64,000 nt of DNA from Paractinoplanes rishiriensis (GCF_016862375.1 NZ_BOMV01000080.1:112068-176067); one strand, 5' to 3'. Positions 40,499-52,848 are shown, numbered from the stretch's first letter. The notes: generated by a model not told the origin, from the letters alone. Made by a program: numbers and translations.

Positions 40499-41029
40499 TC
40501 AGGCCTTCCCGCAGGCCTTGTCGAGGGTAGCCGTGAGCTCCGACATCTTGTCCGCATTGAGCTTGGTGACGTCGCCCTTGAGCGCCTGCACCTGCTTGCT
40601 CATCTGGGTCAACGCGGTCTTGAGCGCCCTGTCGCCGGCCAGTTCGGCCATCCCGGACAGCGCCGAGGAATAGCTGGACACGTCCCGGTCGATCTTCTGC
40701 TGGGCCTGCGCCTTGGCGGCCGGTCCCTGGCTCGCGGCGTCGATCTGGAGCTTGAGGTCGGCGATGAAGGTCTCGCCGAACGTGGCGCTGGTGCGCGCCG
40801 CCTGGTCGCAGATGGCCTTGGTGTTGCCGGACAGCGCCTTGTCACCGGCCGCGGCCACCGACGGGTCCACCGGCGGGGGTGCCACGGCCGAACCGCCGGC
40901 GGGCGCGCCGACCGACGGATTGGTGACCGGTGCGGGCCCGGTCGTGGTGGTCCCGCCGGCGCCGTCACCGGAGCAACCGGCCAGGGCGAGGACGGGAAGG
41001 GCTAGCGCGGCGGCGAGGGGGCGTCGCAT
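40499..41029 (-). CDS. Lipoprotein of unknown function
   Basis: 176 residues. Signal MRRPLAAALALPVLALAGC with lipobox L-A-G-C (Cys19), then a Thr/Pro/Gly linker and a helical domain (NTKAICDQAARTSATFGETFIADLKLQIDAASQG ... LNADKMSELTATLDKACGKA) with two Cys that may form a disulfide. No family recognised. It interrupts the usual rne-rplU order. Its stop is 10 bp from the rplU promoter candidate. Confidence 0.8.
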   Translation of the reverse strand: MRRPLAAALALPVLALAGCSGDGAGGTTTTGPAPVTNPSVGAPAGGSAVAPPPVDPSVAAAGDKALSGNTKAICDQAARTSATFGETFIADLKLQIDAASQGPAAKAQAQQKIDRDVSSYSSALSGMAELAGDRALKTALTQMSKQVQALKGDVTKLNADKMSELTATLDKACGKA

Positions 41030-41149
41030 CGGAACTCAATCTCCTCGGGGGATGGTGATCGATCCCCGCGAGGGTAGCCGACGCTGACCGCCGGAAGCGG
41101 CTTGGCAGTTAACTTTCTTTACCAAACCGCTCCCGTCGCGTCATCCGAG

Positions 41150-44161
<3,012 letters not shown>

Positions 44162-44293
44162 GGGCGCTCTCCAGTTCTGGCCACCCCGGGCGCGTGTGAG
44201 CGCTGCCACGCAGGGTCGCCGCAAGTTTTTCGGGTCCGGCCGGGTAAGCGGACGGGCTGCCGAAGTCTGCCTTTGGACGCCGGCTGCGAACAG

Positions 44294-45088
44294 CTAGCGG
44301 CCTCCGATGACGTCCGTCTCCATCCGAGGTGGGAGCGGCTCGCGATCCGCGTCCAACGGATCGACGATCTCCCCCTGCACGGTAAGTGCGCCCTGGGCCA
44401 GCCGGGTCACCCGAGGGGGCACCGGCGGCTCCAGGCCAGCCACCACGCGCAGGCCGGAAAGGACGTCATCGGGTCGAACGGCGGGCGTTACCTGTCGCAC
44501 GACAAGGTCGATTATCGCACACCGTGCGCCGTCCGCCCCGGAAGGTAGGTCGGACACCTCAGCCAGCTGGTCCGACACAGCGAAGTAGGTCACTGCGGCA
44601 CGGCAGTCGAAGGACCGGCGACCCTGCTTGGTCATGCGTTCGACCAGCACCTCGCCGGTTTCCAGAAAACTTTTCACGGCCGCCGCCACCACCGCCGGGT
44701 CGATCGACGGCAGTTCCAGCCGCCAGCGGGAGGCGTCGATCCGGTCGGCCAGGCTGCCGGCGCCCTCGACCGCCACCACGGCATCGAGGATGTCCAGTCC
44801 CGGCGACAGGGCGGCGTCCAGGGCCGTCCGCAGTTCGGCCGGGTCGACCGGTGCCTGCAGGCCGATCTCCAGGTATTCGGCCTCGCTGCCGACGCCGGTG
44901 GGCGCCGCCGAGGCGTACGAGATCTTGGGGTGGGGGGTGAAGCCTTGGGAGTAGGCGATCGGCACCGCGGCCCGCCGCAGGGCACGCTCGAACGCACGGG
45001 CGAAGTCCCGGTGCGAGGTGAAGCGCAGCGGGCCGCGCTTGGCGTACCGGAGCCGGATCCGCTGGACGACCGGTGCCTGGCCGCCCAC
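44294..45088 (-). CDS. DUF2344 / TIGR03936 radical-SAM-linked protein
   Basis: 264 residues from GTG 45088. Starts QRIRLRYAKRGPLRFTSHRDFARAFERALRRA and contains YSQGFTPHPKISYASAAPTGVGSEAEYLEI, the DUF2344 signature. In other bacteria this domain is fused to, or encoded next to, the TIGR03960-type radical SAM protein, as here (29 bp gap). A role in tRNA or ribosome modification has been suggested for the pair, but no function is proven. Upstream of RNase E, as in most actinobacteria. Confidence 0.93.
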   Translation of the reverse strand: MGGQAPVVQRIRLRYAKRGPLRFTSHRDFARAFERALRRAAVPIAYSQGFTPHPKISYASAAPTGVGSEAEYLEIGLQAPVDPAELRTALDAALSPGLDILDAVVAVEGAGSLADRIDASRWRLELPSIDPAVVAAAVKSFLETGEVLVERMTKQGRRSFDCRAAVTYFAVSDQLAEVSDLPSGADGARCAIIDLVVRQVTPAVRPDDVLSGLRVVAGLEPPVPPRVTRLAQGALTVQGEIVDPLDADREPLPPRMETDVIGGR

Positions 45089-45117
45089 CGGTTGGTTCTT
45101 GGGGGGAATGTTTACTC

Positions 45118-47106
45118 CTAGACTGGGACCCGCAGGGGATGGCCTTCAGGCGAATTTTGGGCGGCGGGCGGGGCGGTTGGATGGTTCACGGGGGTCAGGG
45201 GCAGCAGCTTCTTACCCGTGGGGCCGATCTGGATCTCGGTGTCCATCGACGGGCACACGCCGCAGTCGAAGCACGGGGTCCAGCGGCAGTCGTCCTGTTC
45301 GTACTGGTTTAGCGAGTCCTGCCAGTCCTGCCAGAGCCAGTCCTTGTCGAGACCCGAGTCGAGGTGGTCCCACGGCAGCACCTCGGACTGCTCGCGCTCG
45401 CGGGTGGTGAACCAGTCCAGGTCGACACCGAAGCCCGGGAGCACCTCGGCGGCCGACTCGACCCAGCGGGCGTACGAGAAATGCTCGCTCCAGCCGTCGA
45501 ACCGGCCACCCTTTTCCCACACCCGCCGGATCACCGCGCCGACCCGCCGGTCGCCCCGGGAGAGCAGGCCCTCGATCAGCGAGGGCTCGCCGTCGTGGTA
45601 GCGGTAACCGATCGCCCGGCCCAGCGACCGGTCGCTGTTGATCTCTTGCTTGAGCAGCTGGAGGCGGCCGTCGATGACCTCGGGCCGCTCCATGGGCGCC
45701 CACTGGAACGGGGTGTGCGGCTTGGGCACGAACCCGCCGATCGACACCGTGCAGCGGATGTCCTTGCTGCCGGTCGCCTGCCGGCCCGCCTTGATCACCT
45801 CGTGCGCCATCCGGCCGATCTGGAGCACGTCCTCGTCGGTCTCGGTGGGCAGACCGCACATGAAGTAGAGCTTGACCTGGCGCCAGCCGTTGGAATACGC
45901 CGTCACGACCGTCCGGATCAGGTCTTCCTCGGTCACCATCTTGTTGATGACCTTGCGGATCCGCTCGGAGCCGCCCTCGGGCGCGAAGGTGAGGCCGGTG
46001 CGCCGCCCGTTGCGGGACAGCTCCTGGGCCAGGTCGATGTTGAACGCGTCCACCCGGGTCGACGGCAGCGACAGCGAAACGTTGGTCCCCTGGTACTGCT
46101 CGGCGAGGCCGGAGCACATGTCGCCGATCTCGGAGTGGTCGGCGCTGGACAGCGAGAGCAGACCGACCTCGTTGAACCCGGAGAACTCCAGGCCCTCCCG
46201 CACCATCTGGCCGACCGTGGTGATCGACCGCTCCCGGACCGGCCGGGTGATCATGCCGGCCTGGCAGAACCGGCAGCCCCGGGTGCAGCCCCGGAAGATC
46301 TCCACGGCGTAGCGCTCGTGGACCGTCTCGGCGAGCGGGACCAGCGGTTTCTTGGGATAGGGCCAAGCATCAAGATCCATGGTCGTACGCTTGGCGACCC
46401 GGAACGGCACGTCCGGGCGGTTGGGCACGACCCGCTGGATCCGGCCGTCCGGCAGGTAGTCGACGTCGTAGAAACGCGGGACGTAGATGCTCTCGGTGCG
46501 GGCCAGCCGCAGCAGCAACTCGTCGCGGCCGCCGGGGCAGCCCTCGGCCTTCCACTCCCGGATGATGCCACTGATCTCGAGCACCGCCTCCTCGCCGTCG
46601 CCGAGCACGGCGGCGTCCAGGAAGTCGGCGATCGGCTCCGGGTTGAAGCTGGCGTGGCCGCCGGCCAGCACGATCGGGTCGTCCGGGCCGCGGTCGGCGC
46701 TGAGCAGCGGGATGCCGGCCAGGTCGAGGGCGGTGAACATGTTGGTGTAGCCCAGCTCGGTGGCGAACGACAGGCCGAGCACGTCGAAGGCCCGGACCGG
46801 CCGGTGCGCGTCGACCGTGAACTGCGGCACGCCGTGCTCACGCATCAGCGCCTCGAGGTCGGGCCAGACCGCGTACGTGCGCTCGGCGAGCACGTCGTCC
46901 TGCTCGTTGAGCACCTCATACAGGATCTGCACGCCCTGGTTGGGCAGGCCCACCTCGTACGCGTCGGGGTACATCAGAGCCCAGCGGACCGTGGTGGCGT
47001 CCCAGTCCTTCACGACGGCGCCGAGCTCGCCGCCCACGTACTGGATCGGCTTGCTTATCCGGGGCAGCAGCTGCTCGAGCTGAGGAAAGACGGACTGCAC
47101 GCTCAT
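45118..47106 (-). CDS. TIGR03960 family B12-binding-type radical SAM protein
   Basis: 662 residues from ATG 47106 (MSVQSVFPQLEQLLPRIS). N-terminal cobalamin-binding-like Rossmann region (VRWALMYPDAYEVGLPNQGVQILYEVLNE; VLGLSFATELGYTNMFTALDLAGIP), then the radical SAM domain with CxxxCxxC near residue 277 in FRGCTRGCRFCQAG, and a C-terminal tail with Cys-rich CRWTPCFDCGVCPS. The enzyme's substrate is unknown. It lies directly downstream of the RsbV-like gene (23 bp). Confidence 0.93.
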   Translation of the reverse strand: MSVQSVFPQLEQLLPRISKPIQYVGGELGAVVKDWDATTVRWALMYPDAYEVGLPNQGVQILYEVLNEQDDVLAERTYAVWPDLEALMREHGVPQFTVDAHRPVRAFDVLGLSFATELGYTNMFTALDLAGIPLLSADRGPDDPIVLAGGHASFNPEPIADFLDAAVLGDGEEAVLEISGIIREWKAEGCPGGRDELLLRLARTESIYVPRFYDVDYLPDGRIQRVVPNRPDVPFRVAKRTTMDLDAWPYPKKPLVPLAETVHERYAVEIFRGCTRGCRFCQAGMITRPVRERSITTVGQMVREGLEFSGFNEVGLLSLSSADHSEIGDMCSGLAEQYQGTNVSLSLPSTRVDAFNIDLAQELSRNGRRTGLTFAPEGGSERIRKVINKMVTEEDLIRTVVTAYSNGWRQVKLYFMCGLPTETDEDVLQIGRMAHEVIKAGRQATGSKDIRCTVSIGGFVPKPHTPFQWAPMERPEVIDGRLQLLKQEINSDRSLGRAIGYRYHDGEPSLIEGLLSRGDRRVGAVIRRVWEKGGRFDGWSEHFSYARWVESAAEVLPGFGVDLDWFTTREREQSEVLPWDHLDSGLDKDWLWQDWQDSLNQYEQDDCRWTPCFDCGVCPSMDTEIQIGPTGKKLLPLTPVNHPTAPPAAQNSPEGHPLRVPV

Positions 47107-47129
47107 GGGACTCCAGGGTACGCGGGCGA

Positions 47130-47480
47130 TTAACGGAGTTCCGCCGCGGCCCGGTCCAAATCTGTGGTCAGCACGTCCTCGCGAAAGGCACAAAGCTGGA
47201 GCGTCATCCGGGCCGCTCCGCGCTCGCCGACCACCAGCCGGGTCGGCGTGCCGTGCGCGGACAGGTCGCCCACCAGCGCGTCCAGCAGCCGCACCCCGGC
47301 GCTGTCCAGGAACGAGACCGTGGTGAGGTCGATCAGGACCTTGCCGGCCTGGTTGATCCGCTTCACGATGGCCCGGCCGATCTCGGCCGAGTTGGCCAGG
47401 TCGATCTCGCCGGTCAGGCTGACCAGCTCGGCGTCGCCGAACTTCGAAAAGGTCACCCACTGATCCGTCTGATGCGTCAC
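47130..47480 (-). CDS. STAS-domain anti-anti-sigma factor (RsbV-like)
   Basis: 116 residues from GTG 47480, overlapping the stop of the phosphatase/kinase gene by 4 bp. STAS fold with FSKFGDAELVSLTGEIDLANSAEIG and the phosphorylation loop TTVSFLDSAGVRLLDAL, where the conserved Ser (S-A-G-V-R) is the kinase target. The unphosphorylated form would bind an anti-sigma kinase and free a sigma factor. Here the likely kinase and phosphatase are on the single protein encoded immediately upstream. A sigma factor gene is not in the window. Confidence 0.9.
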   Translation of the reverse strand: MTHQTDQWVTFSKFGDAELVSLTGEIDLANSAEIGRAIVKRINQAGKVLIDLTTVSFLDSAGVRLLDALVGDLSAHGTPTRLVVGERGAARMTLQLCAFREDVLTTDLDRAAAELR

Positions 47481-49978
47481 TTGGCCTCCCCTCGGCTGCG
47501 CCGCATCGTAACGGTCGTGCCGTCGCTGCGGTCGAAGTTGACCTGGTCCATCGACTCCCGGATCAGTTGGAGGCCGCGCCCGCGGGCTACGTCGGTCACC
47601 GCATCGTGCCAGGTGCCGTGGTCGGTGACCCGCACTTCGACCGCGTCGCCGCTCACCGTGGCGGTCACGTCGATCATGCCGAACGGGTCGTCCCGGTAAC
47701 CGTGCTCGATCGCGTTCGCCACGGCCTCCGAGCAGGCCAGCAGCACCGCGTCCCGGCACTCGGAGTCGACGTCGTGCGACTCGAGCCAGCCACGCAGGTC
47801 GGCGCGCAGCAGCGCGATCTGCACACGCTCGGCGCCGATAGTGCGCTCGATCCGCTCCTCGGTGCCGAGCGTGAGGCAGAGCAGGCAGACGTCGTCGAGG
47901 TTGTCCCGGCCCACCATCGTGTCGGCCAGCGCCGCCGTGAATCCCTGCAGCGGCGAGTCGCGGCGCTGGTCGAACTCCCGGGCCAGCACCTCGAAGCCCT
48001 TGTCGATGGGCCGGGTCCGCCGCTCGATCAGTCCGTCGGTGAACAGCAGCAGGCGGCTCCCGGCCGGCAGCCGACGCCGGTGCTCGGTGCGGTTGTTGTT
48101 GCCGGCCCGCGAGCCGAGGGCCGCCGACCGCGCATCGAGGAGGAACTCGGGACTGCCGGCCGGCTCGTGCAGCAGCGGCGGCAGGTGCCCGGCGCACGCG
48201 TACGTCAGCTCGCCGCTGCTCAGGTCGACCTCGGCGTAGGCGACCGTGGCCATCCGGGCCGACTCGACCCGCTCGACGAACCGGTCCAGGCCGACCAGCA
48301 GCCGGGCCGGCCCCTCCTCGGCGTTCGCCAGCGCCCGGACCGCACTGCGCAGCTGGCCCATCGTGGTGGCCGCGTCGATGCCCCGGCCCACCACGTCGCC
48401 GACCACCACGGCCAGCTTGTCTTTGGTGATCTTGAACGCGTCGAACCAGTCGCCGCCGACCTCGAGGTCCTGGGAGCCGGCCTGGTAGTGGGTCTCCACC
48501 GCAAACCGCACGTCGCCGCTGGGCAGGTCGCTGGCCAGCAGGCTGCGCTGCAGGGTCCGGGCGATCTGCCGTTCCTGCTCGTAGAGCCGGGCGTTCTCCA
48601 GCGCCAGTGCGGTGCGGTCGGCCAGGTCGGTGAGGAAGGCCCGCTCGGCGGCCAGCCCGCGGCGGTCCAGCGGCATGCGCAGCGCCAGCGTGCCGAGCAC
48701 CCGGCCCCGGGCGGTCAGCGGCAGCACCACGCAGCCGAGCGGGTCGGTGTCGCCAGGGAAGATCGGTTGACCGGCAGTGGTCGCCCGGGCGACCGCCGCG
48801 GCCAGCAGCTCGGGATCCGGCGCCGGGCCACCGGCCTCCTCGAGCAGGCCGGTCGGACCGACCTGGAGCCGGAGCACGGCCCAGTCGGCGATCTCGGGCA
48901 CCGCGCGGTCGACCAGGCGCCGGGCCTTGGGCAGCAGCCGGTGCAGCTCGTCCAGCGAGCGGGCGGTGCCGGCCAGGAAGGTGGCCCGGTCCTCGCGGCG
49001 GCGGGCCTCGTCGTACAGCCGGGCCCGGTCGAGCGCCTGGCCGGCCTGCTGGCCGAGCAGGCGTACGACGCGCAGTTCGTTGTCGTTGAGCTGCCGCTCG
49101 CCGGTGAAGCTGAACGCGAGCACGCCCAGGGTCTCCGAGCTGGACTGCTCGTCGGACGGGCCGGTGGTGAGCGGCAGCAGCACCACCGTGTTGCGCCCGG
49201 ACCGGCGCATGGTCTCGACCAGGTCCGGGAAGTGCTGCTTGGCGTCGGTCAGCGAGCCGACCACGTGCAGGTCGCCACGATCGGCCACCCGGGCCACCGC
49301 GCGCGGCGAGGACCGCGGCATGTCGTCCCAGTTGCCGGTGGTCGGGTCGGTCGAAGCCACCGCCACGATCAGGTCGCGTTCCTGGTCGACCAGGTAGATG
49401 CTGCTGCTGGTGGCGCCGAAGGCGGGTTCCGGCGCACGCACCACGGCCTCGGCCACCTCGGCCTCGGTCGGCGCCGCGGCCAGGTCGGCCACAATCTGCT
49501 GGAGGACCTGGACGCGGCGCTCCGACTCCTCGGCGCGCCGGGTGGCGAACAGCAGTTCCTGCTCGTAGCCGCGGCGCTCGGTGGCGTTGAAGACCGTGGT
49601 GCGGATGGCCCGCGGCTCGCCGGACCCGTCGCGGGCCAGCGTCGAGTTGACCAGCGTGGGCAGCGTGCGGCTGTCCGCGCAGACCACGTCGAAGGCCAGT
49701 TCGTGCACCTCGTCCTGCATGCGCAGCAGCGGGGCGTAGTGGGTCTCGTGATAGATCTGGCCGCCGGAGCTGAGCAGATCCCGGAAGCGACGATGACCGA
49801 CCAACTCGGCCCGGGTGTATCCCGTCCAGGTCAGGAACGTCTGATTGACCTTGACGATGGTCCCGTCGGGGAGCGTGGTCAGATACCCGCACGGCGCATG
49901 CTCGTACAGGTCGTTCGGGTCGTCGTCCCAGGGCAGCCGTAACTCCTGCGTCACGTCCGGCCCACCAGAATCACTCAC
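47477..49978 (-). CDS. PAS-GAF-PP2C phosphatase with HATPase kinase domain (RsbP/RsbW-like)
   Basis: 833 residues from GTG 49978. Order: PAS (about 24-135, PCGYLTTLPDGTIVKVNQTFLTWTGY), linker coiled coil, two GAF-like regions (160-310 and 340-470), SpoIIE-type PP2C phosphatase (about 490-690: EVGGDWFDAFKITKDKLAVVVGDVVGRG and LFTDGLIERR), and an anti-sigma-type HATPase (about 710-825: LLACSEAVANAIEHGY, the N box; GRGLQLIRESMDQV). This joins the B. subtilis roles of RsbP (PP2C) and RsbW (kinase) in one protein, with an energy or redox-type PAS at the front. It is 9 bp downstream of the RsbQ-like gene. Confidence 0.93.
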   Translation of the reverse strand: MSDSGGPDVTQELRLPWDDDPNDLYEHAPCGYLTTLPDGTIVKVNQTFLTWTGYTRAELVGHRRFRDLLSSGGQIYHETHYAPLLRMQDEVHELAFDVVCADSRTLPTLVNSTLARDGSGEPRAIRTTVFNATERRGYEQELLFATRRAEESERRVQVLQQIVADLAAAPTEAEVAEAVVRAPEPAFGATSSSIYLVDQERDLIVAVASTDPTTGNWDDMPRSSPRAVARVADRGDLHVVGSLTDAKQHFPDLVETMRRSGRNTVVLLPLTTGPSDEQSSSETLGVLAFSFTGERQLNDNELRVVRLLGQQAGQALDRARLYDEARRREDRATFLAGTARSLDELHRLLPKARRLVDRAVPEIADWAVLRLQVGPTGLLEEAGGPAPDPELLAAAVARATTAGQPIFPGDTDPLGCVVLPLTARGRVLGTLALRMPLDRRGLAAERAFLTDLADRTALALENARLYEQERQIARTLQRSLLASDLPSGDVRFAVETHYQAGSQDLEVGGDWFDAFKITKDKLAVVVGDVVGRGIDAATTMGQLRSAVRALANAEEGPARLLVGLDRFVERVESARMATVAYAEVDLSSGELTYACAGHLPPLLHEPAGSPEFLLDARSAALGSRAGNNNRTEHRRRLPAGSRLLLFTDGLIERRTRPIDKGFEVLAREFDQRRDSPLQGFTAALADTMVGRDNLDDVCLLCLTLGTEERIERTIGAERVQIALLRADLRGWLESHDVDSECRDAVLLACSEAVANAIEHGYRDDPFGMIDVTATVSGDAVEVRVTDHGTWHDAVTDVARGRGLQLIRESMDQVNFDRSDGTTVTMRRSRGEAK

Positions 49979-49987
49979 GGTCCCGCT

Positions 49988-50785
49988 TTACAGCCAAGCC
50001 TTCATCGCTTCGATCGTTTCGTCCGGAGCACTGAGGTTGGGGCAGTGTCCGGTGGCGTTCATCTGCACCAGCGTGCTGCCCGCCGTGTGCCTATGAACGT
50101 AGTCCCCCACGACGCCGGGCGCGATCACGTCGTCGGAGCATTGCAGGATCAGCGCCGGCGTGCGGAGCTTGAGCAGGTCGTCGCGATTGTCGGAGAGGAA
50201 GGTGACGCGCGCGAACTTCTTGGCGATGTCCGGATCGGTGCGGCAGAAGCTGTTGGTCAGTTCCTCGCCCAGTTCCGGCCGCTGCGGGTTTCCCATGATC
50301 ACCGGTGCCATCTGACTGGACCAGCCCAGGTAGTTGGCGTCCAGGGAGTCCAGGAGGGACTCGATGTCGGCCCGGGCGAACCCACCCACGTAGCCGTCGG
50401 CCGGCTCGTTGATGTACCGCGGGGAGGGTCCGACGAGGACCAGCTTGGCGAACCGCTCCGGCTCCTTGTTGGCCGCCAGGATGCCGATCATGGAACTCAC
50501 CGAGTGCCCGACGAACACCACATCCCAGAGGTCGTGCTCGTGCAGGATCTCGAGGATGTCGTCGGCGTAGCCGCTGAGCGAGGCGTAACGCTCGTCGTCA
50601 TATGCCGAAAGGTCGGATTTGCCGTTGCCGACATGGTCGAAAAGAACGAGCCGATACGTGTCCGCGAAGGCGGGCGCCACCAGACGCCACATGTTCTGGT
50701 CGCAGCCGTAACCGTGCGCGAACATCATCGGCTGACCGAGCTGGTTGCCGGTCAACGTGACAGCGTTTCTCTGCATCGTTCTCAT
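49988..50785 (-). CDS. rsbQ: RsbQ-like alpha/beta hydrolase (energy-stress signalling)
   Basis: 265 residues. Strong match to B. subtilis RsbQ: MFAHGYGCDQNMWRLVAPAF, DHVGNGKSDLSAYD, FVGHSVSSMIGILAA, VGPSPRYIN, SFCRTDPDIAKKFAR and ILQCSDDVIAP are in the same order. Catalytic triad: Ser95, Asp218 or 219, His247. RsbQ is the partner of the PAS phosphatase RsbP and is needed for the energy-stress branch of sigma-B activation, possibly through a small hydrophobic molecule. The PAS-PP2C gene is 9 bp downstream, the same pairing as in Bacillus. Start ATG at 50785; 50776 is an alternative. Confidence 0.92.
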   Translation of the reverse strand: MRTMQRNAVTLTGNQLGQPMMFAHGYGCDQNMWRLVAPAFADTYRLVLFDHVGNGKSDLSAYDDERYASLSGYADDILEILHEHDLWDVVFVGHSVSSMIGILAANKEPERFAKLVLVGPSPRYINEPADGYVGGFARADIESLLDSLDANYLGWSSQMAPVIMGNPQRPELGEELTNSFCRTDPDIAKKFARVTFLSDNRDDLLKLRTPALILQCSDDVIAPGVVGDYVHRHTAGSTLVQMNATGHCPNLSAPDETIEAMKAWL

Positions 50786-50904
50786 GTCTCGGTAACCATA
50801 CGGCTCCGGACGGTCCGGCACATCGCCCAAGTTGTCCGCCTTCGCGCCGGGCCCGGTGGCGCACCGCCTCTAACCTGGGATGAGGTGACGAAGGAGATCG
50901 ACCG

Positions 50905-52026
50905 ATGACCGACCCCGCGGCCGGCACTCCGGACCCGACGCGCGTGGACGGCGGCGAGGAGCCGTCGACCGTGGACGCGCCGGTGCGGTGGAGCGGCTCA
51001 GCGACCGTGCCCGCGGCGAGCGAAAAGCAGGCGTGGTGGTCGCGGCGGCGACCGGCACCGGAGCACACCGACTGGGCCACCATCCCGGCCGTCGACCCCT
51101 GGGAGGGCGAGGACACACCGGTCGACCCGTTCCCCGCCGTACCGCAAATGCCCGAAACGCACCTGCCACCGACCCGCCTGGAGCAACCACCGCCGACCCG
51201 GCTCGAGCCGCCGCCGGCGGCGAAACCTCCCAAGATCAGCAAGAAGGAGCGCAAGGCCCGGGAGCGCGCCGCCCGCGAGTTGGAATCGGCCCGAGCCCGG
51301 ATGGCCGACCAGCGCCAGACGCCGGTGAACCGCCTGGCGGTCCAACCTCGACCGGCCCAACCCCGACCGGGCCAACCTCGACCGGGCCAACCTCGATCGG
51401 GCCTGCCCGCTCCGCCCCCGTGGGTCTCGCGCGAACCGCAGCGCCCGCTGCCGCCGGCGCCCCGCAAACGTCGCCGCTGGGGCCGCCGGTTCGCGCTCCT
51501 CAGCCTGTTCGGCCTGGTCTGCTGCTGCGGCGGACCGATCGCCTGGTTCCAGTTCCCGGCCGCCCGCCAGCACCCGGTCAGCGCCACCCTGCCGCAGACC
51601 TTCGCCGACCTGAACCGCCGCGACGACAACGCCAGCCAGCGGGCCGTCGAACGGCTGGCCGACGAGCTGCGGGCCACGGACGCCGGCACCGACGGAGCCT
51701 TCGCCGGCGTCTACGGCGACAACCGCGGCAAACGGGTCACCCTGTTCGGGGTGACCGGCTTCCGGTTCAACCCGGGCACCGACGCGCGGACCCAGCTGGA
51801 GACCCTGTCCAGTGATCTCAAGCTGTCCGGCGTGCAGAAATTCGACCTCGGCGAGCTGGGCGCGCACGAGTTCTGCGGCATCGGCCGGGTGGACGGCACG
51901 GCGGTGGTGGTCTGCGCGTGGGCCGACCACGGCAGCATGGCCACCGTGCTGCTCACCCGCCGCTCGCTGGACGACAGCGCCGAGCTGGTCGGCCGGCTGC
52001 GCGACGCGGTGCTCAGCCCGGGGTAG
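50905..52026 (+). CDS. Single-pass membrane protein with Pro-rich cytoplasmic region and C-terminal WADHGS domain
   Basis: 373 residues. Residues 1-190 are charged and Pro-rich with a short repeat (QPRPGQPRPGQPRSG) and a Lys/Arg cluster (KKERKARERAARELE). One membrane helix near 200-220 (FALLSLFGLVCCCGGPIAWF, with three adjacent Cys) follows. The outer domain has a C-terminal FCGIGRVDGTAVVVCAWADHGSMA and an R-S-L-D-D-S-A-E-L tail. The same domain occurs in the gene at 63364 of this window. Family unknown to me. Its last 14 bp overlap the convergent plsC gene. Confidence 0.8.
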   Translation: MTDPAAGTPDPTRVDGGEEPSTVDAPVRWSGSATVPAASEKQAWWSRRRPAPEHTDWATIPAVDPWEGEDTPVDPFPAVPQMPETHLPPTRLEQPPPTRLEPPPAAKPPKISKKERKARERAARELESARARMADQRQTPVNRLAVQPRPAQPRPGQPRPGQPRSGLPAPPPWVSREPQRPLPPAPRKRRRWGRRFALLSLFGLVCCCGGPIAWFQFPAARQHPVSATLPQTFADLNRRDDNASQRAVERLADELRATDAGTDGAFAGVYGDNRGKRVTLFGVTGFRFNPGTDARTQLETLSSDLKLSGVQKFDLGELGAHEFCGIGRVDGTAVVVCAWADHGSMATVLLTRRSLDDSAELVGRLRDAVLSPG

Positions 52027-52705
52027 CCTCGCCGTCGACCGGCGCCTTCGCCGGCGCGTACCGCGGCACGTACTCCTGCCCGGTCAGTTTCTGGATCTCG
52101 CCCATCACCTCGTCGGTGAGGGCGCGCAGCGCGGTGCGGTCGTCGGGCCGGCCCACCGTCTCGATCGGCTTGCCGAACCGGACGGTGATCTTGCCGCGGA
52201 ACGGCATCGGGTACGGCTGGCCGATCGGCTGCACCTTGTCGGTGCCGAGCATGCCGACCGGGATGATCGGGACGCCGGCCGCCACCGCGAGCCGGGCCAC
52301 GCCGGTGCGTCCCCGGTAGAGCCGGCCGTCCGGCGAGCGGGTGCCCTCGGGATAGACCACGACCATGTCGCCGGACTTGAGCACCGGGATGGCGCCGTCG
52401 AACGCGGTGAGCGCCGCGCGGCCGCCGCCCCGCTCCACCCGGATGGCGCCGAGGCCGTTCAGCAGGTTGCGGGTGAGCCAGCCGCCGAGGCCGGTGCCGT
52501 CGAAGTATTCGGACTTGGCCCAGAACGCGAGGTGCCGCGGCACGACGGCGCCGAGGAACAGTTCATCGGCCACCGACAGGTGGTTGCCCGCGAAGATCGC
52601 GCCGCCGGTGCGGGGCACGAACTCGAGGCCCTCGACATGCGGACGCCAGCCCAGCATCAGGGCGTTGCCGACGGTGACTTTGCCGATCGAGTAGAGCAGC
52701 GGCAA
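52013..52705 (-). CDS. plsC: 1-acyl-sn-glycerol-3-phosphate acyltransferase (PlsC family)
   Basis: 230 residues. TTG 52705 is chosen because GGAGG lies 8 nt upstream and no ATG/GTG gives normal length. Acyltransferase motif I is N-H-L-S-V-A-D-E (the usual NHxxxxD), then the glycerol-phosphate site VVYPEGTRSPDG and VPIIPVGMLGTDKV. It adds the second acyl chain in phosphatidic acid synthesis, at the membrane surface. Convergent 14-bp overlap with the gene at 50905. Confidence 0.9.
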   Translation of the reverse strand: MPLLYSIGKVTVGNALMLGWRPHVEGLEFVPRTGGAIFAGNHLSVADELFLGAVVPRHLAFWAKSEYFDGTGLGGWLTRNLLNGLGAIRVERGGGRAALTAFDGAIPVLKSGDMVVVYPEGTRSPDGRLYRGRTGVARLAVAAGVPIIPVGMLGTDKVQPIGQPYPMPFRGKITVRFGKPIETVGRPDDRTALRALTDEVMGEIQKLTGQEYVPRYAPAKAPVDGEATPG

Positions 52706-52793
52706 CTGGGGATCCTCCGGGGTCCTGCGCAAGAAGTGGGGGCAGGGTGAGGTTATCGGACGGCACCCCGGAAGTTCGTGTCGATCTTGCCAA

Positions 52794-52837
52794 CCGACCC
52801 GGACGTTCACCGCACAGGCGGCAAATATCCGGGTCGG
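52794..52837. terminator. Inverted repeat downstream of ileS
   Basis: CCGACCCGGA (52794-52803) and TCCGGGTCGG (52828-52837) pair perfectly around a 24-nt loop, 12 bp past the ileS stop codon and before plsC. No T run, so its role as a terminator is uncertain. Confidence 0.45.
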
Positions 52838-52848
52838 GTTGCCAGATA

